From Cytobacillus citreus (GTDB lineage Bacteria > Bacillota > Bacilli > Bacillales > Cytobacillaceae), in assembly GCF_018343665.1 (NCBI RefSeq), contig NZ_JAGYPM010000001.1, positions 35,239-99,238 on the forward strand: 64,000 nucleotides of DNA, read 5' to 3'. The position numbers and the translations under genes are program-made. Below the pieces are notes generated by a model, which saw only the letters and a list, made by a program, of their open reading frames with translations, searched no databases and was not told the DNA's origin. Below, in pieces: positions 1 to 8,445 of the stretch (the first letter of the stretch is position 1; each line of letters starts with the position of its first letter).

Positions 1-804
1 GCATCACCCACACATATGAAACAGCATGCACATGATCATAGAAAGGGTGGTCCTGATGAAATTACACCTGAAATGATCGGTGCGATGGCAGGTGATGAGA
101 TAGATGACAATCCTGCTGATTTAACTTACTATGTGCGTGCTAATGGTAACGACGATAACGATGGATTATCAGAGGCAACAGCTTTTAGAACTTTTGGTAA
201 AGCTATGTCTATGTGGAAAAGATTCACTTTTGGTGGAAAGCGTACTTTCAATATAGGCTCTGGGGTAGATTTAACACCCGATTTAACACCTAACCATAGA
301 GAGTGGAAAGTGGAATATAAATGGGGCGGTGAGTTTGTTTTCGACTTTAACAACGCTCATGAATTAGTTCCTCAATTTGAACATATTAGGTGTAAGGTTC
401 GTATCCAAAACTTCACAAGGTTTCATTCTGGAATATTTGATGGTCTTACTGTAGGCGAATGGTGTAGTTTTGAAAATTGCTTGTTTGTAGACGTGAACAA
501 TGTAAAAGTGGATTTTACTAAGGTGAGTCCCGAAGGTTACAGTGCTAATACACCAGCATTTAATTTTACACAAACAAGAGGTCGTGTAGGAGAGGCTACA
601 ATTACAAAAGTAAGAACAATGCTACATGCTGGAGAATTTTCTTTTGTTTTTGTTTACAATCCTAAAGGGACAGTCAGAGAGTCTTCCGATATTCCATTCA
701 ATGCTTACAACGGTGCTATTATTGACTGTCTTTTGTACGGAATAACAGGAGCAACTACCAAATTCCAAGTAGATAGAGGTGGGCAAGTATTCGGAATAAC
801 ATAA
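1..804 (+). CDS. Phage tail fibre / tailspike-like protein (5' end cut by window)
   Basis: The frame is open from base 1, so the protein probably starts upstream of the ATG at position 16. The N-terminal part has the HDHRKGGPDEI type of linker common in phage fibre proteins, followed by a segment with YYVRANGNDDNDG, which resembles the start of right-handed beta-helix tailspike domains. The rest is rich in beta-prone residues. It is likely exposed on the virion and involved in contact with the host surface. It opens a tail gene cluster that continues with an XkdX-type protein and a large Gp37-like tail protein. The exact fold and receptor are not evident. Confidence 0.7.
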   Translation, partial: ASPTHMKQHAHDHRKGGPDEITPEMIGAMAGDEIDDNPADLTYYVRANGNDDNDGLSEATAFRTFGKAMSMWKRFTFGGKRTFNIGSGVDLTPDLTPNHREWKVEYKWGGEFVFDFNNAHELVPQFEHIRCKVRIQNFTRFHSGIFDGLTVGEWCSFENCLFVDVNNVKVDFTKVSPEGYSANTPAFNFTQTRGRVGEATITKVRTMLHAGEFSFVFVYNPKGTVRESSDIPFNAYNGAIIDCLLYGITGATTKFQVDRGGQVFGIT

Positions 805-820
805 GGAGGGAGGTAACTAA

Positions 821-1267
821 ATGCTAAAAGGTTTAATTTTAAAAGATGACAATACTATATTAAGAGTACTTGTTGACATTATAGAAATCGATGAATCTAA
901 GAAACACATATTATTCGGGAGTAGCGGTAAATTGGGCGGTATTGACTTTACTCTTTTAAACTTAGTAGTCACTGACGATCAAAGAGAATTTAAAGAAGGC
1001 GATACCCTTCCGCCTGATATTGTGGATAATAAATCAAGCCTGAAAAAAAACACGGATGAAAGAATCAAAATGCTTGAAAAGGACAATCATTTCCTTCGCA
1101 TGGAATTAGATAGTTTCAAAAACAGAGATCATACAGAAAAAGAGCAAATACAAACAGATTTGGCTATGATGGCTGTTGAATCATCAATGGAACAAGAGAA
1201 AATTAATAAAGCCACGGAAGATCATGCCGCACTAGTCATGGAATTAACATTGAAAGGAGTTTTATAA
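821..1267 (+). CDS. Phage tail-region protein of unknown function, coiled coil at C terminus
   Basis: Starts at an ATG preceded by GGAGGGAGG. The first 70 residues are beta-rich; the last 75 are charged and helical (KNTDERIKMLEKDNHFLRM onward) and probably form a coiled coil. No family was recognised. It lies between the fibre-like gene and an XkdX-type gene and is very closely spaced with both, so it is probably a minor structural protein or fibre accessory factor. Confidence 0.6.
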   Translation: MLKGLILKDDNTILRVLVDIIEIDESKKHILFGSSGKLGGIDFTLLNLVVTDDQREFKEGDTLPPDIVDNKSSLKKNTDERIKMLEKDNHFLRMELDSFKNRDHTEKEQIQTDLAMMAVESSMEQEKINKATEDHAALVMELTLKGVL

Positions 1268-1269
1268 AC

Positions 1270-1434
1270 ATGGATTGGTTTGATTTCATTAAGAGATATT
1301 ATAACGGTGGATTTTACAACAATGATCCAGAAAGCAGAATGTATGTTGGGAATTTTGTTAAAACAGGAAAAATTACACCAGAACAATTCGAAGAAATCAC
1401 CGGAAATCCTTATCCAGTAGAACAGGAGGTCTAG
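1270..1434 (+). CDS. XkdX family phage protein
   Basis: A 54-residue ORF with the typical XkdX layout: an aromatic N terminus (MDWFDFIKRYYNGG) and a C-terminal KTGKITPEQFEEITG motif. It begins 2 bp after the preceding stop codon and is preceded by AAAGGAG. XkdX-type proteins are encoded beside tail fibre genes in PBSX-like and many other Bacillus phages; their role is not firmly known. Confidence 0.8.
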   Translation: MDWFDFIKRYYNGGFYNNDPESRMYVGNFVKTGKITPEQFEEITGNPYPVEQEV

Positions 1435-1437
1435 GAG

Positions 1438-1788
1438 ATGGCTGAAATAACTAGTACTGCTTATCAGGATTTACGTGATTATATACAAACAAATTGGAAT
1501 TACATTTCTTTAAAAAGTGATACTAATGCGGAAATCATGAGAGTTAAAACTGATGACTCGAGAGTACAGTGGCTGCATGAACAAGGAGCACAGACTCTTA
1601 CTCTTGAATTAAGATTAACAGGTCTTGATTTCGAGACAAAACCTCAAAAAATAGCAAAGGCTGAGCTGTATAAAGCTGCAATTGGTGGTACTCCTCTTGT
1701 GTCTGAAACTTTTGCCACTGTGACAATTGAGGTTGATGCAGACAAACTTGCAGTCACACTTAACATTCAAGTACCACAGGTGATTTAA
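1438..1788 (+). CDS. Phage tail-region protein, unknown function
   Basis: A 116-residue protein starting 3 bp after the XkdX gene behind GGAGGTCTAGG. It alternates short charged helices with beta-prone stretches (LTLELRLTGLDFE, VTIEVDADKLAVTLNIQV), which suggests a beta-sandwich-like structural or fibre-associated protein. No family is recognised. The next gene starts one base after its stop codon, so the two are almost certainly co-translated. Confidence 0.6.
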   Translation: MAEITSTAYQDLRDYIQTNWNYISLKSDTNAEIMRVKTDDSRVQWLHEQGAQTLTLELRLTGLDFETKPQKIAKAELYKAAIGGTPLVSETFATVTIEVDADKLAVTLNIQVPQVI

Positions 1789-1789
1789 T

Positions 1790-4700
1790 ATGGCTATTAA
1801 AAGCCCATTAGAAATAACAGGATTATTAGCTTGGTTTGATGCCAGTACATTAGAACTGCAAAACGATGCCGATGTAGAACATTGGGATGATGCCAGAGGA
1901 GAGGGATTATTCCTCTCTGCCCCTGCTGGCAAGGCTCCCACATTTAAGAAGCATGGTTTAAATAATAAACCGTCAGTTGTATTCAATGGTACCTCACAAG
2001 AGTTACTGGGATCACTTCCAGATACTAGTCGGGACTCCACAATATTCATTGTATATGAGTCCTTAACGGTAACAGCAAACCAGTGTTTATACGGTACTGT
2101 GGGACATCGACTGTACCATGTCACTAGTAGTACTTCATGGACTGGTCTATGGAACGCTAACACCTATTCAAATTTAGGTAGGGTATTAACTGGAGTACAA
2201 ATAGGAACATGGGCATGGAAATTTAATTCAAAGATAGATTATTATCGAAATCAAGGACATGTTGGTACTCAAGCATTAGCCCTAACGGGATCCGGAATTT
2301 ATAGAGATTTTGCAATTGGCTCGAATAAAGAAAATGCTCACTATTTTAACGGTAAAATATCTGAGATATTAATCTTCCCTAGTCGAATATCTGAAGCTGA
2401 TAAGATGCAGATTGAAGAGTATCTTCATCAAAAATGGTTAGTAGAAGACAGATTACCTGCCGCATTAGTAAATGTTAAAGGATTAACAGTCGGAAATGGA
2501 ACCGGAGAAAATGGAGGCGTTGTACATCCTCTAGGAAGGTTAACTAGAGGGGGAACAGCTGGAAATGGTGACTGGAATGCCTACGGTACTCTAAGAGAAA
2601 AATTTCACTCTAATGAAAATAGGTATGTCGAGTTTACAGTCCCCACTTCTTATTTACAGAAAACGTTTGTGATAGGTCTTCAACCAACCTCAAAAGAAGT
2701 GGGTTTTTATCCAGATATGGATTACCAGTGGTATGTTTACTGGGGATTAATGAGAGCCATAAATCAGGTAACAAAAGAGCAAAGAGACTACACTGATAAA
2801 CCGCAAACAGCCGAAATAAGGTATGGGGTTGGTATACTAAATAAGAAGGCTGTATGGTATATAAACGGCCAATTATTTATGACATCAAGTAACGAATTAC
2901 CGGACCATACAGAATATACCTGCTATGTATTTTTATTCGATCAAGCAACCTATATAGAGAATCTTAAAACCGGAACTCCCCCAAGCAAGGAAATGCAAAC
3001 AGAGCTTATTAAATGGTCTGGAGGAGCAAACTGGGTAGAAACTGAAAACAACGGTATGTATAAAGCCTCAGGAGCACCAGCTGGATGGACCTCAGGAGGG
3101 AACAGTCATCCAAGCCAGTTCTTAGAAGGGCCAGCGGTTATAGAATTCATTTATCCTGGTACAGGGCAGTACTGCGTTGGAGTATCTAATCTAACTAAAG
3201 ATTTTTATAATAAGAATTATGCAGATGTCCACTTTAATCTTCGAGTAAGTGGATCTTACTGGTATATAAACGAGGGGACATCTACATCTCTGGCTTCCTC
3301 AACCAATGCAGTTCAGGGAGATATATTTAAGATAGCTATTACCAAGGATCGAGTATATTACTACCGAAACGATGTGTTATTAAGGATAAGTGATAAAGCT
3401 GTAAACTTCCCTTTGTACGTAGAGTCCACGATCACGGCTAACTCAACAGTTTCTGGAACTATACCACCAAACCTTACTTTTGAAGGTGTTAAGATATCTT
3501 ATGAAGAACCATTTAAAGAATATAACATTGACTTAACTACACACGTAAAAAACATCAACGCTCTTGCGACAGCAGGAAAAGAGTATAATCGGCAGATAGA
3601 TGCATTTAGTAAGGCTGTCACCACATCTATATCCAAAGAGATTAACAAATCTCTCTCAACTCATATCAAACCTATTACTAGTAGAGTAGGAATCTACACA
3701 AATAATAATAGAGTAGAAGTCTCTTCACACCTTAGAAAAATAGGTTCTTCTGCAAAGGCAGTTTTAGACAAGTTTCAGACCACTACACCAATTGGCCGTA
3801 AATATCGAAAATCAATTCGAATCTTATCTCCATCCATGGAAATGCTTGGTGAAATTGACAACTATGAATCTTTAATGTTTACCCGTAGCTGGCACGGCAT
3901 CGGGGATTTTGACATGCGGATAAACAGATATAAAAACCATACTGAGCATTTGCAGGAAGGAAATCTTATCCTTGTAGGAGCCCAGATGAATAAGGTTTTC
4001 ATGATTCTCCATCAAGAAATAGAGCTAGACGATAATGGGAAAGAAACAGAGAATTGGTTGATTAAAGGCTTCCATTTAAAAGCTGTCATATCTGAAAAAA
4101 TAACTGTGCCGCCAAGCCATACATCACATGACAATAAGTCAGGAAGTTCAGAAGAAGTCATGAAGCATTATGTCAATAACAATGCGGTTAATCCAGTTGA
4201 TGTAAATAGGAAGCGTCTGGAGGTTACATTAGCACCTAACCAACATCGAGGGGCAAATATTTCTTGGCAATCACGGTTTAAGAATTTGGCAGAAGAAATA
4301 GCAGAGATTTCCCTTATCACTGGATTGGGTTGGACTGTTAATCTTGATTTGGAAAATAAAAAATGGGTGTTTGATGTTTTAGAAGGTAGAGATTTAACAG
4401 CCGATCAAGACATTCTTCCGCCTGTTATTTTCTCTCCACAGTTTGAATCGATCCAGTCTATGCAGTATGTGAAAAGCAAACTTAACTATCGAAATGTGGC
4501 TTATGTCGCTGGTCAGGGTGAAGGTGTGAAAAGGAGAGTTATCATTGTTGGAGATGCAACAGGCGCACTTAGGAGAGAAGTCTTTATTGACGCTCGAGAC
4601 GTTGCCGAAGAAACAGAAGATGATCCACCTAAACAGCGTCCTGAGAAAGACATCATTAGAGACTTAACCAATCGTGGAAATCAGAAGCTACAGGAATTTT

Positions 4701-4957
4701 TGCAGGAAGAATACCTGGAAGGACAGATTCTAACTCATAGCACTTTTGTGTATGAAGAGGACTATGATCTTGGTGATATTGTCACTGTCCAGAACGTTGA
4801 TTGGGGAGTGACACTCAATGCAAGAATAACAGAAATAAAAGAAATCTATGAAGCTAATGGATTTAGGATTGAGGCTGTTTTTGGCAATAATAGACCAACA
4901 CTGATCAAGAAAATAAAGCAGGAGCTTTCCCAGATCAGCGGGGAAGTTAGGAGATAG
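1790..4957 (+). CDS. Large tail protein: LamG/concanavalin-like modules fused to a Gp37-like domain
   Basis: A 1055-residue protein. Residues about 1-220 resemble a LamG/concanavalin-A-like sandwich (LLAWFDAS, KPSVVFNGTSQELLG, FAIGSNK, then a helix at the end). Two further sandwich-like segments (about 225-395 and 400-580) contain repeated aromatic pairs. A helical linker (about 590-680) leads to a C-terminal region starting at RKSIRILSPSMEMLGEIDNY that matches the ReqiPepy6 Gp37-like tail protein family. The C-terminal part probably anchors the protein in the tail tip and the N-terminal modules probably bind surface glycans; the binding role is inferred from fold type only. Confidence 0.8.
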   Translation: MAIKSPLEITGLLAWFDASTLELQNDADVEHWDDARGEGLFLSAPAGKAPTFKKHGLNNKPSVVFNGTSQELLGSLPDTSRDSTIFIVYESLTVTANQCLYGTVGHRLYHVTSSTSWTGLWNANTYSNLGRVLTGVQIGTWAWKFNSKIDYYRNQGHVGTQALALTGSGIYRDFAIGSNKENAHYFNGKISEILIFPSRISEADKMQIEEYLHQKWLVEDRLPAALVNVKGLTVGNGTGENGGVVHPLGRLTRGGTAGNGDWNAYGTLREKFHSNENRYVEFTVPTSYLQKTFVIGLQPTSKEVGFYPDMDYQWYVYWGLMRAINQVTKEQRDYTDKPQTAEIRYGVGILNKKAVWYINGQLFMTSSNELPDHTEYTCYVFLFDQATYIENLKTGTPPSKEMQTELIKWSGGANWVETENNGMYKASGAPAGWTSGGNSHPSQFLEGPAVIEFIYPGTGQYCVGVSNLTKDFYNKNYADVHFNLRVSGSYWYINEGTSTSLASSTNAVQGDIFKIAITKDRVYYYRNDVLLRISDKAVNFPLYVESTITANSTVSGTIPPNLTFEGVKISYEEPFKEYNIDLTTHVKNINALATAGKEYNRQIDAFSKAVTTSISKEINKSLSTHIKPITSRVGIYTNNNRVEVSSHLRKIGSSAKAVLDKFQTTTPIGRKYRKSIRILSPSMEMLGEIDNYESLMFTRSWHGIGDFDMRINRYKNHTEHLQEGNLILVGAQMNKVFMILHQEIELDDNGKETENWLIKGFHLKAVISEKITVPPSHTSHDNKSGSSEEVMKHYVNNNAVNPVDVNRKRLEVTLAPNQHRGANISWQSRFKNLAEEIAEISLITGLGWTVNLDLENKKWVFDVLEGRDLTADQDILPPVIFSPQFESIQSMQYVKSKLNYRNVAYVAGQGEGVKRRVIIVGDATGALRREVFIDARDVAEETEDDPPKQRPEKDIIRDLTNRGNQKLQEFLQEEYLEGQILTHSTFVYEEDYDLGDIVTVQNVDWGVTLNARITEIKEIYEANGFRIEAVFGNNRPTLIKKIKQELSQISGEVRR

Positions 4958-4987
4958 AGGGCTGAATATCAGTCCTTTTTAATTTTT
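4958..4987 (+). terminator. Rho-independent terminator after tail genes
   Basis: An 8-bp stem AGGGCTGA/TCAGTCCT (one G-U pair) with a 3-base loop is followed by a T-rich tract. It begins one base after the tail gene stop codon and separates tail from lysis genes. Confidence 0.75.
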
Positions 4988-5005
4988 TTAAAAGAAGGTG
5001 TATTC

Positions 5006-5311
5006 ATGACAATTAATTTAGGAGTATTAGTAACAGCGATTGGTCTTTTTTGTACCTTACTCGGTGCGGTAATTACGTTTTTAACATTTAATCGTAATAG
5101 AGACAAAGATGTTAAAAGTGATGCATCAAGAAACGCTGTAATAGAGACAAAACTAGATAACATTAATCATTCTGTAAATACAATTGCAGTAGATTTAAAA
5201 ACAAGTGAACGTCGGTGGACTGAAACAGATAAAGAAGTTGTTCGAATAGATGAAAGTGTAAAATCTGCACATAAAAGAATTGATGCTTTAGAAAAGGAGA
5301 TTGATAAATAA
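5006..5311 (+). CDS. XhlA-like membrane protein (lysis module)
   Basis: A 101-residue protein with one N-terminal membrane segment (about residues 5-27) followed by a charged helical region likely to form a coiled coil (residues about 45-101). This layout, directly before a holin and an amidase, is that of XhlA/hemolysin-type lysis accessory proteins of Bacillus phages. It is probably anchored in the cytoplasmic membrane and assists the holin. RBS AAGAAGGTG. Its TAA stop overlaps the next ATG by one base. Confidence 0.7.
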   Translation: MTINLGVLVTAIGLFCTLLGAVITFLTFNRNRDKDVKSDASRNAVIETKLDNINHSVNTIAVDLKTSERRWTETDKEVVRIDESVKSAHKRIDALEKEIDK

Positions 5312-5556
5312 TGTTTGAAATCTATGATGTTGCGATTATTCCACTTATTTTAGGTATAGTAGAGTTGTTTAAAAGGGGCGGCTTATCTGATAAGTACAGC
5401 CCTTTTATTGCGGTTATTTTTGGTTTGTTATTTGGCATCTTTTATGTTTCAGCCGATGTAAAAGAGGGGATTGTAGTTGGTCTTATGCTTGGTCTATCTG
5501 CAAGTGGACTATACAGCAGTACTAAGAACCTTTTTGAAAAAGGTGATAAGAAATGA
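5311..5556 (+). CDS. Putative holin
   Basis: An 81-residue protein with two or three hydrophobic segments (about residues 8-18, 29-48 and 52-68) and a charged, lysine-rich C terminus, the usual form of a small holin. It starts within the stop codon of the XhlA-like gene and overlaps the amidase gene by 4 bp (ATGA). Position and size support a holin that forms membrane lesions at the end of lytic growth; the particular holin family was not identified. Confidence 0.75.
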   Translation: MFEIYDVAIIPLILGIVELFKRGGLSDKYSPFIAVIFGLLFGIFYVSADVKEGIVVGLMLGLSASGLYSSTKNLFEKGDKK

Positions 5557-6260
5557 CAAAGATTTTTATCGATCCAGGGCATGGCGGTACAGATCCGGGA
5601 GCAGTTGGGAATGGACTGCTAGAGAAAGATCTAACATTGCAAATTTCTAAACGTATTCGAGATTTACTCCTAGAATATGAAAACACTCAAGTAAAATTAA
5701 GTCGAGAGACAGACCAAACATTATCTTTAAACCAACGAACCAATATGGCAAATGCATGGTGTGCAGACTTCCTACTATCCGTCCACATTAACGCTGGTGG
5801 TGGAACAGGATATGAGGACTTTATTTATCCTGGTACAGGCGGTGCGACAGCTGCTTATCAAAATGCAATCCACGAAGAGGTTATGAAACTGGTTGATTTC
5901 CATGATCGTGGGAAAAAACAAGCTAACTTCCATATGCTTCGCGAATCAAACATGCCAGCATTACTGACAGAATGTGGATTTATTGATAACGCTAATGATG
6001 CAGCTAAGCTTAAACAAACAACCTATATTGAAAAAATTGCTCTTGGTCATGCAAACGGTATTGTGAAGGCATTCGGTTTGAAGAAAAAAGAAGGAGTGAG
6101 TGAACTAACTCCAGAACAAGAAAAAATTAGACAAGAAGCTATTCGTTTGAGAATAACAGATGGTAATGATCCGTTTGGAGAGGTTAACCGAATGTATTTA
6201 TGGTCTGCAATTATTCCTCTTGCTAGAAGAGTAGAGGAACTTGAAAAGAAGCAGAAATAA
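5553..6260 (+). CDS. Endolysin, N-acetylmuramoyl-L-alanine amidase (Amidase_3)
   Basis: A 235-residue protein. Residues 1-175 form an Amidase_3 domain that cleaves the bond between muramic acid and L-alanine in peptidoglycan. Zinc ligands His10 (DPGHGG), Glu24 and His78 (SVHIN) and the catalytic Glu140 (LLTECGF) are all present. Residues about 180-235 are helical and charged and probably form a cell-wall targeting or dimerisation tail rather than an SH3 or LysM domain, neither of which is visible. No signal peptide, so export depends on the upstream holin. Confidence 0.92.
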   Translation: MTKIFIDPGHGGTDPGAVGNGLLEKDLTLQISKRIRDLLLEYENTQVKLSRETDQTLSLNQRTNMANAWCADFLLSVHINAGGGTGYEDFIYPGTGGATAAYQNAIHEEVMKLVDFHDRGKKQANFHMLRESNMPALLTECGFIDNANDAAKLKQTTYIEKIALGHANGIVKAFGLKKKEGVSELTPEQEKIRQEAIRLRITDGNDPFGEVNRMYLWSAIIPLARRVEELEKKQK

Positions 6261-6266
6261 GATAAA

Positions 6267-6296
6267 AAGCCCTTCTCATAGAGAGGGGCTTAGTAT
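6267..6296. terminator. Bidirectional terminator between lysis genes and lipoprotein gene
   Basis: An 11-bp stem AAGCCCTTCTC/GAGAGGGGCTT with a 3-base loop. On the plus strand it follows the amidase stop; on the minus strand it is followed by TTTTTATC and serves the convergent lipoprotein gene. Confidence 0.8.
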
Positions 6297-6733
6297 TATT
6301 GTTTTTCTATTACAGTTGAATTAATCTGTGGAAAGCCTAAATCATCTTTACCATCATATGAGCCATACACTTTTACAGTATCACCTTCAGCATATTCTGT
6401 TTCTTTCAGTACATCCAAAATTGAATACATTCCAAACCCTTCTCCTTCTTCGGTTGTAAGAGTAAATGTTCTAAATATGCCATCTTCAGCAATCACACTG
6501 ACTTTACCAACTGCATGCACTTTTAATCCTTTTTCTGCTTCATCACCATTTAACTTCACAAAGTCAGCTTTAACAGCCTCGCTTTTAAGTTTTTCATTTA
6601 ACTCCTCTTGAGTGGGTTCCTTGCTTGCTGCTTCTTCTGTTAGTTTTTCAGATTCTGGTTTTGTCGTTTCTTCTGAACTACAGCTAAATAAAAATAGACT
6701 TAACATTAAAAATGCAAAAAGTAATTTTTTCAC
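6296..6733 (-). CDS. Prophage lipoprotein with OB-fold-like C-terminal domain
   Basis: The likely start is the GTG at 6733, because GGGAGGAAG sits 7 bp upstream of it; this start overlaps the stop codon of the HTH gene (GTGA), so the two are translationally coupled. The 145-residue product has a signal peptide with lipobox LFLFSC, a low-complexity acidic linker and a C-terminal domain (from about GLKVHAVGKVSVIAEDG to YGSYDGKDDLGFPQI) that resembles tRNA_anti-like OB folds. It is probably anchored on the outer face of the membrane and expressed in the lysogen. A role such as superinfection exclusion is possible but not shown. Confidence 0.72.
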   Translation of the reverse strand: MKKLLFAFLMLSLFLFSCSSEETTKPESEKLTEEAASKEPTQEELNEKLKSEAVKADFVKLNGDEAEKGLKVHAVGKVSVIAEDGIFRTFTLTTEEGEGFGMYSILDVLKETEYAEGDTVKVYGSYDGKDDLGFPQINSTVIEKQ

Positions 6734-6933
6734 TTCTCTTCCTCCCATTTATAGATATCATCCATAGATACGTTTAATAATGCTGCAAGTTTCAATAATT
6801 GTGGAATAGATGGATAAGATACACTTCTGCACCAATTAGATAAGGTATTTCTGCTTATCCCCATGTATTTTTCAATATAAGGCCTTTTATATGGAGACTC
6901 CTTAATTATCTTTGCTAAGTTGTTTGTTACCAT
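6730..6933 (-). CDS. Small XRE-type HTH regulator
   Basis: A 67-residue protein that is nearly all helix-turn-helix (KRPYIEKYMGISRNTLSNWCR, SIPQLLKLAALLNVSMDDIYKW). It is the first gene of a two-gene minus-strand operon with the lipoprotein. Such single-domain XRE proteins usually bind their own promoter. Palindromes at 7004-7020 and 7137-7148 in the upstream region are candidate operators. Confidence 0.8.
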   Translation of the reverse strand: MVTNNLAKIIKESPYKRPYIEKYMGISRNTLSNWCRSVSYPSIPQLLKLAALLNVSMDDIYKWEEEK

Positions 6934-7003
6934 GTCCTATCACCCTTATATTCAATTCTACAAACTTTTAGAATTTCCTTTCACAAATAAATATTGGATT
7001 TTT

Positions 7004-7148
7004 GCACAATAATTTTGTGCGGTACAGGCAAGTTTTAGGTCAATCGCCCATAGGCTATTAACACGAAAGCAAAACAGTAAAATCATCTGTTTTAATTTTC
7101 TATTTCGCAACATTATCATCTGTTTAGCATTAGTGCACTTGTACAAGT
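7004..7148. promoter_or_regulatory. Divergent control region with two palindromes and a direct repeat
   Basis: The stretch between the HTH gene and the FtsK-like gene cluster contains GCACAATAATTTTGTGC (7004-7020, a 6+5+6 inverted repeat), ACTTGTACAAGT (7137-7148, a perfect 12-bp palindrome) and the direct repeat ATCATCTGTTT at 7082-7092 and 7115-7125. These could be operators for the neighbouring XRE protein; no gene with a plausible RBS was found in it. Confidence 0.5.
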
Positions 7149-7177
7149 AAAAAGCTCGTATCACTGGAGGCGCTACT

Positions 7178-7324
7178 ATTCTATTAGCCTGTCTAGATAA
7201 GACTCTAGAAAGTTATGGATTTCATTTTATGGGGAACGTTTTGATGATTGCCATACCTTTAGCAGCAATGGCAGCTGGTGTTTATTTTATCGAGACAAAC
7301 GCGATTATCGGGTGGTTAAAATGA
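7178..7324 (+). CDS. Small membrane protein, possible ATT start
   Basis: A 48-codon open frame that overlaps the FtsK-like gene by ATGA. GGAGG lies 7 bp upstream of an ATT codon at 7178, with no ATG, GTG or TTG at the right distance; the first ATG (7229) lacks a clear RBS. The sequence has a hydrophobic C-terminal half (VLMIAIPLAAMAAGVYFIE) consistent with one membrane segment. Close coupling with the ATPase suggests it is translated. The start codon is uncertain and the function unknown. Confidence 0.45.
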   Translation: MLLACLDKTLESYGFHFMGNVLMIAIPLAAMAAGVYFIETNAIIGWLK

Positions 7325-8445
7325 CTTGGCTAGAAAGCCTTAAAATACGCAGGAAATTGATTAAGACTTTTAAATCAGGTGGTATTTATCTTGGAAGTGA
7401 TGAGCGACCAATTTTTCCAAAGATTAATCATGTAAGAACAACCGAATATAGTGCGCAAATCGTTTTCAATTTACCGAATGGTCTTGATCCGAAGATGGTT
7501 ACAAAAAAAGATTATATATTTCTTCAGCACTTTGGTAAAAATGTAGACCTTGATGGAGATCATAAGAAATTTACTTTGACTGTTTATCACCGATCGATGC
7601 CTTCCACACTAAAATATAAGTTTGCTGATATCAGTAAGGTATGCAACGGTTTATCACTTCCTATCATCTGTGGGATGGACCGCACAGGCGAGTACGTCAC
7701 TCTTGATATGTTAAAGCAACCTCATATATTAATAGCTGGGGAAACTGGTAGCGGTAAGTCCACACAGTTGCGTTCCATTTTAACAACTTTGATAAAAACG
7801 AAAAAACCAAATGAATTAGAATTGTACCTGGGTGATTGTAAAAAATCAGAGTTTCATTTATTTAGAAAAGTCGAGCATGTGCAATGTGTCCACAGTAGCG
7901 CGAGAGATATTCAAAAGATGTTGCTCCATATCAAAAAGGAATTAGACGAAAGAAGCAACTTAACGGAAATGTTCGAGGTTAGTCATGTGGATGATCTACC
8001 AGCTGAGCATAGAAAGCCATATTTGGTTGTCTGCATTGATGAGTTTGTTATGTTAAGAAAAGATGAATTGATAATGGATATTCTTACTGAAACAGCAGCC
8101 ATCGGAAGAACGCTTGGAGTGTTCTTAATTCTATCAATGCAACGTCCGAGTGCAAAAGTATTAGACACTACAATAAGAGCGAATTTAACTGTAAGTATGG
8201 GCTTTAAATTGAGGGATGCAATGGAATCAAAAATAGTAAATACTCCTAATGCCCACAATCTTGAGCATAGCGGCAGATTCATCATGAACGCTGATAAACT
8301 TTACGAGCTACAGGCTCCCTACCTAACGATGGAACAAGCAAAAAAACTACTCAATCCCTTTGTCGTTGCAAAAGGTCCAGTGAAAGAAGTCAATGAGGAA
8401 ATTCCACAACTCACAGAAAAGGACGTGTTTAATGATGTTAACTAA
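7321..8445 (+). CDS. FtsK/SpoIIIE-family DNA translocase-like ATPase
   Basis: The ATG at 7321 overlaps the preceding stop codon (ATGA) and gives a 374-residue protein. Walker A is IAGETGSGKST near residue 140 and Walker B is LVVCIDEFVML near residue 235, followed by a sensor-like segment LILSMQRPSAKVLDTTIR. This is the FtsK/HerA motor fold without the large membrane domain of FtsK. Paired with a replication-relaxation protein, it resembles plasmid or integrative-element transfer and maintenance pairs; in a prophage its substrate is unknown. Confidence 0.82.
   Translation: MTWLESLKIRRKLIKTFKSGGIYLGSDERPIFPKINHVRTTEYSAQIVFNLPNGLDPKMVTKKDYIFLQHFGKNVDLDGDHKKFTLTVYHRSMPSTLKYKFADISKVCNGLSLPIICGMDRTGEYVTLDMLKQPHILIAGETGSGKSTQLRSILTTLIKTKKPNELELYLGDCKKSEFHLFRKVEHVQCVHSSARDIQKMLLHIKKELDERSNLTEMFEVSHVDDLPAEHRKPYLVVCIDEFVMLRKDELIMDILTETAAIGRTLGVFLILSMQRPSAKVLDTTIRANLTVSMGFKLRDAMESKIVNTPNAHNLEHSGRFIMNADKLYELQAPYLTMEQAKKLLNPFVVAKGPVKEVNEEIPQLTEKDVFNDVN

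Noticed and set aside
1615..2163. 182-codon open frame on the minus strand opposite the tail genes
   Set aside because: It spans two well-supported plus-strand genes and their junction, has no RBS and resembles no family.
6958..7164. 68-codon minus-strand frame upstream of the HTH gene
   Set aside because: No RBS, unusual composition, and it covers the palindromes of the control region.
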